NCBI RefSeq assembly: GCF_020711235.1
Contig: NZ_JAJFAV010000006.1
Coordinates: 288,390-352,389 of the forward strand
From: Hymenobacter sp. 15J16-1T3B
Lineage (GTDB): Bacteria; Bacteroidota; Bacteroidia; Cytophagales; Hymenobacteraceae
Direction of reading: 5' to 3'
DNA: 64,000 bases
Below are positions 1-7,830 of the stretch, piece by piece. Numbering within the stretch: the stretch's first letter is position 1; every line of letters begins with the position of its first letter. Position numbers and translations under genes: made by a program. Below the pieces are notes generated by a model. It searched no databases. It saw only the letters and a list, made by a program, of their open reading frames with translations, and was not told where the DNA came from.

Positions 1-55
1 CGGGTTACGTCGGCAGCCGGCGGCGCATCAACGGGCAGGACCAACCGCTTGCCGT

Positions 56-889
56 ATGCGCCCGTTTGCCTGCTTCCGCTTTGTGCTTGGGCTGCTGCCC
101 GTCCTGACCGGCTGCGACGACCTAGGCACTTTCGATACCTACCACTTCGTCAACGCTCCGGCGGGCCGCCGGCTGAACCTGGCGCGCCTGCTGGGCGAAG
201 CGCCCACGCTGGTATCGGCCACCGATACCGTAGCACTGCGGGTACGTTTCGAGCGCGGCACGCGCACCAGCCTGGTGCTCGATGCCGGCAGCGGCGACAC
301 GCTGCTGCGCGGCTGGGTGACGCGCGACCGGGGCCTGTACTACTTCACCGCGCCGCTGCGCGACTCCACGTACTGGGTGCACGCCTGGCGCCACGCCCCC
401 GGCACGGTGCAGGGCCTGCTGGACAACGCCGCCCAGATGCTCACCCTGCGGGCGGCGGCCGATGCGGGCCGGCTGCCCGCGGCCCTGGTGCAACCTGTGC
501 TGCGCGCCGACACGCTGTTAACCAAGCGCCTGCGCTACGACGCGGCGTTGCTGCGGCCGGTGTTCCGGACCCTGGTCGACAGCTGCCGGAGCTACCGCCT
601 CCAGCCGGTGGCGCAGAGGCCGGCTCCAGCGGCCCGCCCGGCCGCGCTGCTCGGCGAGGTGTACCCCAACCCGGCGCCCGCCGGCGGCTCGTGCAGCGTG
701 CGCACCAACACCAGCGGCGAGGTGGGCTACGCCCTGCTGGACGCCCGCGGCCGGTGCCTGCGGCGCGGGCGGCAGCGCGGGACGCCGTTTGCCGTGCCGC
801 TGAACGAGGTGCCGCCCGGCGTCTACGTGCTGCACCTCAGCGAGCAGCCCCGCGGCCGTACCACCAGCTGCCGCCTAGTGGTGGAATAA
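56..889 (+). CDS. Lipoprotein with T9SS-like C-terminal domain
   Basis: The 277-residue product starts with a short hydrophobic leader ending in a lipobox-like LTGC near residue 20, so it is probably a lipoprotein. The C-terminal 75 residues have the layout of a type A T9SS sorting domain: GEVYPNPAPAGG, then a beta-rich stretch with GVYVLHL and a terminal basic strand. A lipobox together with a sorting domain is unusual, so one of the two may not be functional. The central part is not recognised. The ATG at 56 is the first in frame; the gene lies at the window edge, so a longer form cannot be excluded. A hairpin follows at about 926-960. Confidence 0.7.
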   Translation: MRPFACFRFVLGLLPVLTGCDDLGTFDTYHFVNAPAGRRLNLARLLGEAPTLVSATDTVALRVRFERGTRTSLVLDAGSGDTLLRGWVTRDRGLYYFTAPLRDSTYWVHAWRHAPGTVQGLLDNAAQMLTLRAAADAGRLPAALVQPVLRADTLLTKRLRYDAALLRPVFRTLVDSCRSYRLQPVAQRPAPAARPAALLGEVYPNPAPAGGSCSVRTNTSGEVGYALLDARGRCLRRGRQRGTPFAVPLNEVPPGVYVLHLSEQPRGRTTSCRLVVE

Positions 890-925
890 GGCCTGGCCGG
901 CAAACTGCGGATTTATCGAGAACTT

Positions 926-960
926 AAAGGCCGCCGAACCCCGCCGGGGCCGGCGGCTTT
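926..960 (+). terminator. Hairpin after the first gene
   Basis: A GC-rich imperfect stem (aaggccgccg pairing with cggcggcttt, with an inner CCCC/GGGG) ends in a short T run, 37 bases after the stop of the lipoprotein gene and before the next start at 983. It is consistent with an intrinsic terminator, but the T run is short. Confidence 0.45.
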
Positions 961-982
961 CCCGCTTTCTACCGCTCCGCCT

Positions 983-1975
983 TTGTCCGACACGCCTACC
1001 GTCCCGCACCACGGCCCCGCCGACTTCCTGCTCAACGGCCTCGTCATCCGCCCCGGCGAGCAGGTGCTCACCCGCCTGATCATCTCCAAGCTGCCCTCCG
1101 GCACCGTCATCGACGTGCCGGTGCACGTGTTCCGAAGCGCCGAGCCTGGCCCCACGGTGCTGCTGATGGCCGGCATGCACGGCGACGAGGTCAACGGCAT
1201 CGAAACCATCCGGCGCATGATCCGGCGCGGGCAGCTGCAGCGGCCGCTGCGGGGCAGCATCATTGCCATTCCCATCCTGAACATCTACGGCTTCCTGAAT
1301 TTCTCGCGCGAGGTGCCCGACGGCAAGGACGTGAACCGCTCGTTTCCCGGCTCCCCGCGCGGCTCGGTGGCCAGCCGGGTGGCCCACCGCTTCATGCGCG
1401 AAATCATGCCCCTGGTAGATTACGGCATTGATTTTCACACTGGCGGGGCGGCCCGCTCCAACCACCCGCAGGTGCGCTGCCTGCTCGGCGTCGATGCGGA
1501 AACCGACGCGCTGGCGGCCGCTTTTGCCGCACCCTTTACCCTGCACGCCGAGCTGCGGCCCGGCTCCCTGCGCGAAGCGGCCATGCGCCAGGGCCGCCGC
1601 ATCATCGTGTACGAAACCGGGGAGTCGCTGCGGCTCGACGAACACGGAATCGAGCTGGCCTCGGCCGGCACCTTTCGGTTTCTGAAGCACCTGGGCATGC
1701 TGGCCGAGGCGCCCCCGCCCGCGCAGGCTACCGTGGTGTGCCGCCGCCACACTTGGTTGCGCGCCAAGTACTCCGGCCTGTTTCGTACCAGCCTCAAAAC
1801 CGGGCAATTCCTAGAGAAAGGCCAGGAGTACGGCATCGTGGCCGACCCCTACGGCGAAATGGCCGTGCGCCTGGAGTCGCCCATCAGCGGCTACATCATC
1901 GGGCTGAACCATATGCCCGTTGTCAACCAGGGCGACGCGCTGCTGCACGTGGCCGTGGAGGTGAGCCCGGCTTAG
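983..1975 (+). CDS. Succinylglutamate desuccinylase/aspartoacylase family protein
   Basis: This 330-residue protein belongs to the zinc-dependent M14-like AstE/AspA family, which hydrolyses N-acyl amino acids or related amides. The zinc signature is visible as GMHGDEVNG near residue 65 (His and Glu ligands) and the third ligand in GIDFHTGG near residue 155. DGKDVNRSFPG carries the Asn-Arg of the substrate site. The C-terminal third is a beta-rich domain with a biotinyl-like fold (SPISGYIIG). The start is assigned to TTG at 983 because no ATG precedes the conserved region. The substrate cannot be told from the sequence; the gene stands alone between two secreted-protein genes. Confidence 0.9.
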   Translation: MSDTPTVPHHGPADFLLNGLVIRPGEQVLTRLIISKLPSGTVIDVPVHVFRSAEPGPTVLLMAGMHGDEVNGIETIRRMIRRGQLQRPLRGSIIAIPILNIYGFLNFSREVPDGKDVNRSFPGSPRGSVASRVAHRFMREIMPLVDYGIDFHTGGAARSNHPQVRCLLGVDAETDALAAAFAAPFTLHAELRPGSLREAAMRQGRRIIVYETGESLRLDEHGIELASAGTFRFLKHLGMLAEAPPPAQATVVCRRHTWLRAKYSGLFRTSLKTGQFLEKGQEYGIVADPYGEMAVRLESPISGYIIGLNHMPVVNQGDALLHVAVEVSPA

Positions 1976-2134
1976 GCCCCTGGCTGCGAAATAGGTGGGG
2001 GACGGTGGAGAAGCCCGGCCCCGCTAATAGTACGCCCTCCATCAGCGGCTTGCCGGGTTGCGCCGGTTCGCGCGCAACAGTCAGCTGCTGCCCGGCCGGG
2101 CCAACACCCTGAATCGATAACCGCTTTATTCCAG

Positions 2135-4642
2135 ATGCTTATGACCAACAATTACCATCCCTTCAACGCAACGTGGGGCCCGACAAACCGCCGGTGGGTG
2201 CTGCTGAGCCTGCTGCTGGCGCTGCTCATGGCCGTCCCCGCCCGAGCGCAAGCCCCGGCCCCGGCCCTGCAGGTAGCGGCCGGGGGCGGCCATTCACTGA
2301 GCTTGCACGCCGACGGCACGCTCTGGGCCTGGGGCGACAACGCCATGGGCCAAGCCGGCACCGGACCCGTGGCCACGCAGCATTTCAGCCCCGTGCAGGT
2401 GGCCGCCGCGGCTAGCTGGCGCAGCATCAGCGCGGGCAACAGCCACACCGTAGCCATCCGCGCCGACGGCACGCTCTGGGCCTGGGGCGACAACTACGCG
2501 GGCCAGCTCGGCGACGGCACCACCACCAGCCGCTCGACGCCGGTGCAAATCGGGACGGCCGCGAACTGGCAAAGCGTCAGCGCGGGCGGTAGCTTTACGC
2601 TAGCTGTGCAACAGGACGGGACCTTGTGGGCCTGGGGGCAGAATACGGACGGGCAGCTGGGCGACGGCACGACCACCCGCCGCCTTGCCCCCGTGCAAAT
2701 CGGGACGAGCGCGGCTTGGCGCAGCGTCAGCGCGGGCTACACCCATTCGCTGGCCGTGCGCACCGATGGCACGCTGTGGAGCTGGGGCTACAACGCCTTT
2801 GGCCAACTCGGCGACGGCACCACCACCGACCGGCCGACGCCGGCGCAGGTGGGCAGCGCCGCGAACTGGCAAGCGGCCAGCGCCGGCGGCACCCACTCCG
2901 TGGCCCTGCGCACCGACGGCTCGCTGTGGCTCTGGGGCAGCAACGGAAGCGGTCAGCTCGCCAACGCCACGCCGGCGGGGCAGTTGGTGCTGGTGCCGGT
3001 GCGCCTAGGCGGAACCACGTCGACCTGGCGCAGCGCCGCCGCTGGGGCCTTCTTCACCGTGGCCGTGCATACCAACGGCACGGTGTGGGACTGGGGCACT
3101 ACCGGAGTGGCGTGGATGGGCACCCCGTTTGGCAACGCCTACGCGGCCGGGCAAATCGGCACGAATGCCACCTGGCAGAGCGTCAGTGCGGGCTACGCGC
3201 ACGCCGTGGCCGTGCGCCAGGACGGCAGCGTGTGGGCCTGGGGCAGCAACTACAACGGGCAGATAGCGCGCACCGCCCGGTCGCAGTACGCTTCGTTTTC
3301 CCCGACGCAGGTCGGGACGGATACGAACTGGCAGCGCGCCAGCGCCGGCCAGCAGTACACCGCCGCCGTGCGCACCGATGGCACCTTGTGGACCTGGGGC
3401 AGCAACTTCTACGGGCAACTGGGCGGCCCCTCCACCACCGGGCTGCCCGGCCCGCAGCAAGTGGGCACAACGACCACATGGCAGCGCGCCGACGCGGGCC
3501 TGGGGCACGTCATGGCCCTGCAGCAAAGCGGCACGCTGTGGACTTGGGGGCGCAACTCGGACGGACAGCTTGCCGACGGCACCACCATCCAACGCGACAC
3601 GCCCGCGCAGGTGGGCACCGCCACTTGGCAAAGCGCGAGCGGCAGCCCGAGCCACACCGTAGCCGTGCAGACCGATGGCACGTTGTGGGCCTGGGGCCGC
3701 AACACGGACGGGCAACTCGGCGACGGTACCACCACGCGACGCACCGCGCCGGTGCGCGTGGGCACGGCCGCTACCTGGCGCAGCGCCAGCGCGGGCTACA
3801 CCCACACCGTGGCCGTGCGCACCGACGGCACCCTGTGGACCTGGGGCAGCAACACCGTCGGGCAGCTGGGCGACGGCACCACCATTTCGCGCAACAGCCC
3901 GGTGCAAATCGGCACCGGCGCCCAGTGGCAAAGCGCCAGTGCCAGCAAGGACTTCACCGTAGCCCTGCGCCAAGACGGCACCCTGTGGGCTTGGGGGCAT
4001 AACCTGTACGGGCAACTCGGCGACGGCACCACCACTGCCCGCACTACCCCCGTGCAAATCGGCACGGCCACCACCTGGCAGAGCATCAGCACGGGCGAAA
4101 CCTTTGCGCTGGCCCTGCGCCAAGACGGCACGCTCTGGGCTTGGGGCCGCAACAACTACGGGCAGTTGGGCGACGGCACGACGACCAACCAACCGAACCC
4201 CGTGCAAGTCGGGGTAGGCGCGGCGTGGCGTAGCGTCGGGGCGGGCACTACGCACACCGTGGCCGTACGCCAAGACGGCACGCTCTGGGCCTGGGGCGAA
4301 AACAACTACAGCCAGCTGGGGTACCCCGACGTGTTTGAGCAGCCGCAGCAGGTCTTGCCGAACACCCCGTTGGCCGCCGCGGCCGCCGTGGCCGAAGCGG
4401 GCTTTGCCGTGTACCCCACGCAGCTGGCGGCCGGGCAGCTATTGCACTACCAGCTCAGCCCCTCGGCCGCCCCCGGCGCCGAGCTGACGGTGTACTCGCT
4501 CACCGGCCGGCGCGTGGCCGCGCACCGGCTCCCGGCCGCCGCGGGCACCGTGGCGGTGGGGCAGTGGCCGGCCGGCTGGTACCTGGCCCGCCTGCGCTAC
4601 CCCGACGGCCGCACCGCCACCAGCCGCCTGCTGATCCAATAA
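2135..4642 (+). CDS. Secreted RCC1-repeat protein with T9SS sorting domain
   Basis: The 835-residue product has a signal peptide (hydrophobic segment about residues 22-38, ending ARAQA). It then has 14 tandem RCC1-type units of about 50 residues, each built on DGTLWAWG...GQLGDGTTT, from about residue 46 to 745. The last 80 residues form a type A T9SS C-terminal domain (FAVYPTQL, VYSLTGRRV, WYLARLRY). RCC1 units form seven-bladed propellers, so 14 units predict two propellers in tandem. The protein is inferred to cross the outer membrane through the type IX system and be cell-surface or secreted. ATG at 2141 is an equally possible start. An intrinsic terminator follows at 4654. Confidence 0.9.
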   Translation: MLMTNNYHPFNATWGPTNRRWVLLSLLLALLMAVPARAQAPAPALQVAAGGGHSLSLHADGTLWAWGDNAMGQAGTGPVATQHFSPVQVAAAASWRSISAGNSHTVAIRADGTLWAWGDNYAGQLGDGTTTSRSTPVQIGTAANWQSVSAGGSFTLAVQQDGTLWAWGQNTDGQLGDGTTTRRLAPVQIGTSAAWRSVSAGYTHSLAVRTDGTLWSWGYNAFGQLGDGTTTDRPTPAQVGSAANWQAASAGGTHSVALRTDGSLWLWGSNGSGQLANATPAGQLVLVPVRLGGTTSTWRSAAAGAFFTVAVHTNGTVWDWGTTGVAWMGTPFGNAYAAGQIGTNATWQSVSAGYAHAVAVRQDGSVWAWGSNYNGQIARTARSQYASFSPTQVGTDTNWQRASAGQQYTAAVRTDGTLWTWGSNFYGQLGGPSTTGLPGPQQVGTTTTWQRADAGLGHVMALQQSGTLWTWGRNSDGQLADGTTIQRDTPAQVGTATWQSASGSPSHTVAVQTDGTLWAWGRNTDGQLGDGTTTRRTAPVRVGTAATWRSASAGYTHTVAVRTDGTLWTWGSNTVGQLGDGTTISRNSPVQIGTGAQWQSASASKDFTVALRQDGTLWAWGHNLYGQLGDGTTTARTTPVQIGTATTWQSISTGETFALALRQDGTLWAWGRNNYGQLGDGTTTNQPNPVQVGVGAAWRSVGAGTTHTVAVRQDGTLWAWGENNYSQLGYPDVFEQPQQVLPNTPLAAAAAVAEAGFAVYPTQLAAGQLLHYQLSPSAAPGAELTVYSLTGRRVAAHRLPAAAGTVAVGQWPAGWYLARLRYPDGRTATSRLLIQ
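2270..4345 (+). repeat. 14 tandem RCC1-coding repeats of about 150 bp
   Basis: Fourteen copies of a unit encoding DGTLWxWG...GQLGDGT can be counted. Units 3-4 (from about 2611) and units 10-11 (from about 3670) resemble each other most closely, seven units and about 1.06 kb apart. This suggests that a whole seven-unit propeller was duplicated. Confidence 0.85.
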
Positions 4643-4653
4643 CGCCCCCAGCG

Positions 4654-4690
4654 CAGCGCCCCGGCCAATACTGGTCGGGGCGCTGTTTAT
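4654..4690 (+). terminator. Intrinsic terminator of the RCC1 gene
   Basis: Arms cagcgccccg (4654-4663) and cggggcgctg (4676-4685) pair perfectly, the inner gcc/ggt extends the stem, and TTTATT follows. It sits 11 bases after the stop of the + strand gene and also separates it from the convergent peptidase gene. Confidence 0.8.
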
Positions 4691-4709
4691 TACGGCACCT
4701 GGCCGGCCG

Positions 4710-6617
4710 TCAGTTCACCGGCTGCAGGTACTTGTTGAGGAAGTTCAGGGTCGACTCGTAAGCCCGCTGCTCGTTGGCGCGCTTGGCAAAGCCGTGGCCC
4801 TCGTCCTCGAACACCACGTACTCCACGGCCCCGCCCTTTTTCTTCACCGCCGCCACGATGTCGTCCGATTCAGGCCGGATGACGCGCGGGTCGTTGGCGC
4901 CTTGAATCACCAGCAAGGGCCGCTCAATCTTGTCGGCGTGAAACAGGGGCGAGGTGGCTTTCAGGCGCTCCAGCTCCGTGGTTGGGTCGCCAATTTCCTG
5001 GTACAGCGCCTGCCGCTGCGACTCCCAATAAGGCGGAATGCTCTGCAGGGTGCGCACCCAGTTCGAGACGCCGAAAATGTCGACGCCGGCCGCGAAGCGC
5101 TGCGGGGCGAAGGCCAGGGCCGCCAGCGTCATGTAGCCGCCGTAGGAGCCGCCCAAGATGGCCACCCGCGTGGTGTCGACGTAGCCCAGCGAGGCGAGGT
5201 ACTTTTTGGCCGCCAGGCAGTCCCAGAGCGGTTCGCGGCCGTGCTTCCGGTCATCGGCGGCGAAAAACGTCTTGCCGTAGCCCGAGGAGCCGCGGTTGTT
5301 CACGCGCAAGACCACGTAGCCGTTGTTGGCCAAGTACTGGCTCAGCGCGTTGTACGTCGGCACCGACTGCCCGCCGGGGCCGCCGTGCACTTCCACCACC
5401 GCGGGCAGCTTCGCCTTGCCCGGCTTGGCGCCCAGCGGGGTGTAGAGCAGGGCCGGAATGTCCAATCCGTCGAAGCTTTTGTAGCGGATGGTTTTGGAAT
5501 CGACCAGGTCGTCGGCGCTGATGGCGGGGTTGAGCGTCTGCGTCAGGCGGGTGGTGCGCCGGGTGGCGAAGTTGTAGACGTAGAGGTCCGAGGGCGACCG
5601 GTCGCCGTTGACGTAGTAGGCCAGCCGCATGTCGGAAGGGGAGAAGCTCACCCCGGTGATGGTGCCGCTGGGCGGGGCCGGCAGCTCCACCGGCCGCCCC
5701 GACACCGCGTCGTAGAGGCGGATGCTGGTGCGCCCGTCCTCGTTGAACATGGTAATGCGGTACTGCCCGGTGCGCGAAAAGTCGGTGTAAACCACGTCCC
5801 ACTTGGCTTGCTCCACCGATTGGCGCGGGCCACCGGCCAGCGGGTAGCGCACCACGTAGTTGAACTCGCTGCCCTCGTCGGTGGTGGCGTAGAGGTACTG
5901 ATTGCTCGGGTCGAAGGCCATCGGGTCGTTGCGCACGCTGCCCTGGTGGGAGCTCACCGACTTCAGCGCCTTGGTGGCCACGTTGTAGAGGTACACGTCC
6001 GAGTCGAGCGAGGTGGCCGATTTTTGCAGGGCCACCCACCGCTCGTCGTCCGACACGGCGGCGGGTTCGAAGCCCTGCTCGTTCCGAAACAGCAAGGTGC
6101 GCTGCAGGGAAGGCACCTCGTAGCGGTACACGTCCAAGTACTTCGGGTCGCGCTCATTCGTGAGTGCGTAAAACGCCTTGTTGTCGCGGCGCCAAGCCAG
6201 AAACTCGGCCCGCAGCTTGGGGCCCGGCGTCAGGTCGCGCTCCGCGCCGTCGGCCTCGCGCAAGTACAGGTGAAAGTTCTCGTCGCCGCCTTGGTCGTGG
6301 CGGTAGAGGATGCGGCCGTCGGGCAGGTAGCTGACGGCGTAGAAGCTTTCCTTGGTGGAGGTGCTCAGCGGCGTAGCCGGGCCGCCCTCCGCCGGCACGG
6401 TGTAGAGGTTGAACACGCCGGTTTGGTTCGAGGAAAACAGCACCTGCTCCTCGTCGGGCGAAAACGCCCGGCCGCTCAGGCGCGTGGTGCTCATGAATTG
6501 CTCGATGGTGTAGCGCTTGGGCGGCGCCGGGGCCGCGGCGCGCTTCTTTTGCTGGGCCGGGGCCGCCAGGGCCAGCAGCAATCCGCCGGCAGCCAGCAGG
6601 GAGGAGAGGTGTTTCAT
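4710..6617 (-). CDS. S9 family prolyl oligopeptidase
   Basis: A 635-residue serine peptidase with a signal peptide ([20 protein letters not shown]). An N-terminal WD40-like beta-propeller (about residues 40-370, with repeats such as [12 protein letters not shown]) precedes an alpha/beta hydrolase domain. The catalytic triad can be placed at Ser491 in GGSYGGYM, Asp576 in GANDPRV and His608 in DEGHGF; the oxyanion region is EVHGGPGGQ. It is similar in length to secreted dipeptidyl/acylaminoacyl peptidases of Bacteroidota. It is probably periplasmic or outer-membrane associated and degrades short peptides. It is convergent with the RCC1 gene. Confidence 0.93.
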   Translation of the reverse strand: MKHLSSLLAAGGLLLALAAPAQQKKRAAAPAPPKRYTIEQFMSTTRLSGRAFSPDEEQVLFSSNQTGVFNLYTVPAEGGPATPLSTSTKESFYAVSYLPDGRILYRHDQGGDENFHLYLREADGAERDLTPGPKLRAEFLAWRRDNKAFYALTNERDPKYLDVYRYEVPSLQRTLLFRNEQGFEPAAVSDDERWVALQKSATSLDSDVYLYNVATKALKSVSSHQGSVRNDPMAFDPSNQYLYATTDEGSEFNYVVRYPLAGGPRQSVEQAKWDVVYTDFSRTGQYRITMFNEDGRTSIRLYDAVSGRPVELPAPPSGTITGVSFSPSDMRLAYYVNGDRSPSDLYVYNFATRRTTRLTQTLNPAISADDLVDSKTIRYKSFDGLDIPALLYTPLGAKPGKAKLPAVVEVHGGPGGQSVPTYNALSQYLANNGYVVLRVNNRGSSGYGKTFFAADDRKHGREPLWDCLAAKKYLASLGYVDTTRVAILGGSYGGYMTLAALAFAPQRFAAGVDIFGVSNWVRTLQSIPPYWESQRQALYQEIGDPTTELERLKATSPLFHADKIERPLLVIQGANDPRVIRPESDDIVAAVKKKGGAVEYVVFEDEGHGFAKRANEQRAYESTLNFLNKYLQPVN

Positions 6618-6684
6618 GGGGTCGGGGTTGTGGAAAAAAGGGGCTGGGATGGGGCGCGGCGGCGGTCGGGGAATGAGCCACCGC

Positions 6685-6725
6685 AGGCTTGAATTAATAT
6701 AGAAAATATTGCCTATAGTTCAATC
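6685..6725. promoter_or_regulatory. AT-rich segment in a divergent promoter region
   Basis: The 295-base space between the S9 peptidase (minus) and the OmpH-like gene (plus) is GC-rich except for this stretch (TTGAATTAATATAG and following). It is the likely promoter area for the leftward gene. A CATCTTTG, one base from the Bacteroidota -7 consensus TAnnTTTG, lies near 6860 and may serve the rightward gene. No operator was recognised. Confidence 0.35.
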
Positions 6726-6912
6726 GACGGACGGCAAGCGGCCGGTGATACGGACGGAGCTGCGGATGAATGACGCGGCCGCCGCACACACCGGGCGTGC
6801 GCGACTCCGCCCGGTGTGGCTCTTGCGGGCTGTCTGGCACCTAATTCACCAATTCGGCGCATCTTTGCCGGATAAGGCCACGCTAGGTCCGTTTTGGCCG
6901 CGTTCTGTTCGC

Positions 6913-7605
6913 ATGAAAAATTCCCCGCTTCAACTCGCCCTCAACGTCGTTCTGCTGCTCGCCGTCGGGGTGCTGTTCTATTTGCACTTCGCCAGCAAGC
7001 CCGCCGCCCCGGCCCCGGCTGCCGCCACCACGGCCACCCCGCCGCCCATGACCGCCCCCGACTCGGCCGCCCAAGAAGCCAACGAGGCTCCGGCCGCCGA
7101 CGCCAAGCCCGCCGCGCCTGCCCCGGCCGCCGTGGAAGACAACGTGCGCAAAGTAGCCTACGTGGAATCGACCAAGCTGCTCGACAGCTACAAAGGGCTG
7201 CAGGACGCGCGCCGGGCCTTCGAGAAAAAAGCCGCCGTGTGGGAGCAGAAGCACCGCACCGCCGTGCAAAGCCTGCAAAACGCGGTGCAGAGCTACCAGA
7301 AAATGGCCCCGAGCATGACCGACGAGCAGCGCGCCACCGCCGAGGGCCGCCTGCAGCAGCAGGAGCAGCAAGTGGCCCAGCAGCAGCAACAGCTGCAACA
7401 GCAGGCCCAGCAGGAGGAAGCCAAGATGACCGAATCGGTGCTGACCAAGGTCAACAAGCTGCTGGAAGTCTACGGCAAGGAAAATAACTACGACCTGATC
7501 CTGGTGGCCGGCGGCGGCAGCATTGCCTACGCCCGCCAAGGCCTGAACATCACCGACATCGTGCTCAAGCGCCTAAACGCGGATTACGCCGCCGGCCGCA
7601 AATAA
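6913..7605 (+). CDS. OmpH/Skp-like periplasmic chaperone family protein
   Basis: The product has 230 residues from ATG 6913; an upstream in-frame ATG (6709) gives an unlikely N-terminus. An uncleaved or cleavable hydrophobic segment (residues 8-22) precedes an Ala/Pro/Thr-rich linker (about 27-75). The OmpH domain starts with VAYVESTKLLDSYKGLQDAR. It has a long Gln-rich coiled coil (residues about 100-185, with runs of QQ) and ends with the conserved globular part NYDLILVAGGGSIAYARQGLNITD...LN. The family binds unfolded outer-membrane proteins in the periplasm. Here the long linker and the segment near the N-terminus suggest an inner-membrane-tethered version. A strong terminator follows. Confidence 0.85.
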   Translation: MKNSPLQLALNVVLLLAVGVLFYLHFASKPAAPAPAAATTATPPPMTAPDSAAQEANEAPAADAKPAAPAPAAVEDNVRKVAYVESTKLLDSYKGLQDARRAFEKKAAVWEQKHRTAVQSLQNAVQSYQKMAPSMTDEQRATAEGRLQQQEQQVAQQQQQLQQQAQQEEAKMTESVLTKVNKLLEVYGKENNYDLILVAGGGSIAYARQGLNITDIVLKRLNADYAAGRK

Positions 7606-7638
7606 CCCGCAATAAGCCGCGCGCCCCGCGCGTTCTGA

Positions 7639-7675
7639 CCCCGCCGCCTGCATTCGGGCGGCGGGGTTTTATTTT
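7639..7675 (+). terminator. Strong intrinsic terminator after ompH-like gene
   Basis: A perfect 10-bp stem (ccccgccgcc at 7639-7648, ggcggcgggg at 7657-7666) with an 8-base loop is followed by TTTTATTTTTT. Confidence 0.92.
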
Positions 7676-7830
7676 TTCTGCTGATTATCCAACCAAACGG
7701 CCGCCAGTTGGCTCTTGCCGACAGAGGCGGCTTTGGCCGGCCAGCACCCGGTTTGCTGCGCGTTGCGGCGGACAACCGGGGGTAGCTGGCCGGGATTCTG
7801 CCTGCTTCCGCTCCCCCAATTTCCCCTTCT

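Noticed and set aside
2626..4273. Long frames overlapping the RCC1 gene in other phases on both strands
   Set aside because: They arise because the repeats and GC-rich third positions keep several phases open; the real phase shows the 14 units and sorting domain.
4794..6692. 632-residue open frame opposite the S9 peptidase
   Set aside because: The opposite strand has the full catalytic triad and signal peptide; this frame is compositional shadow.
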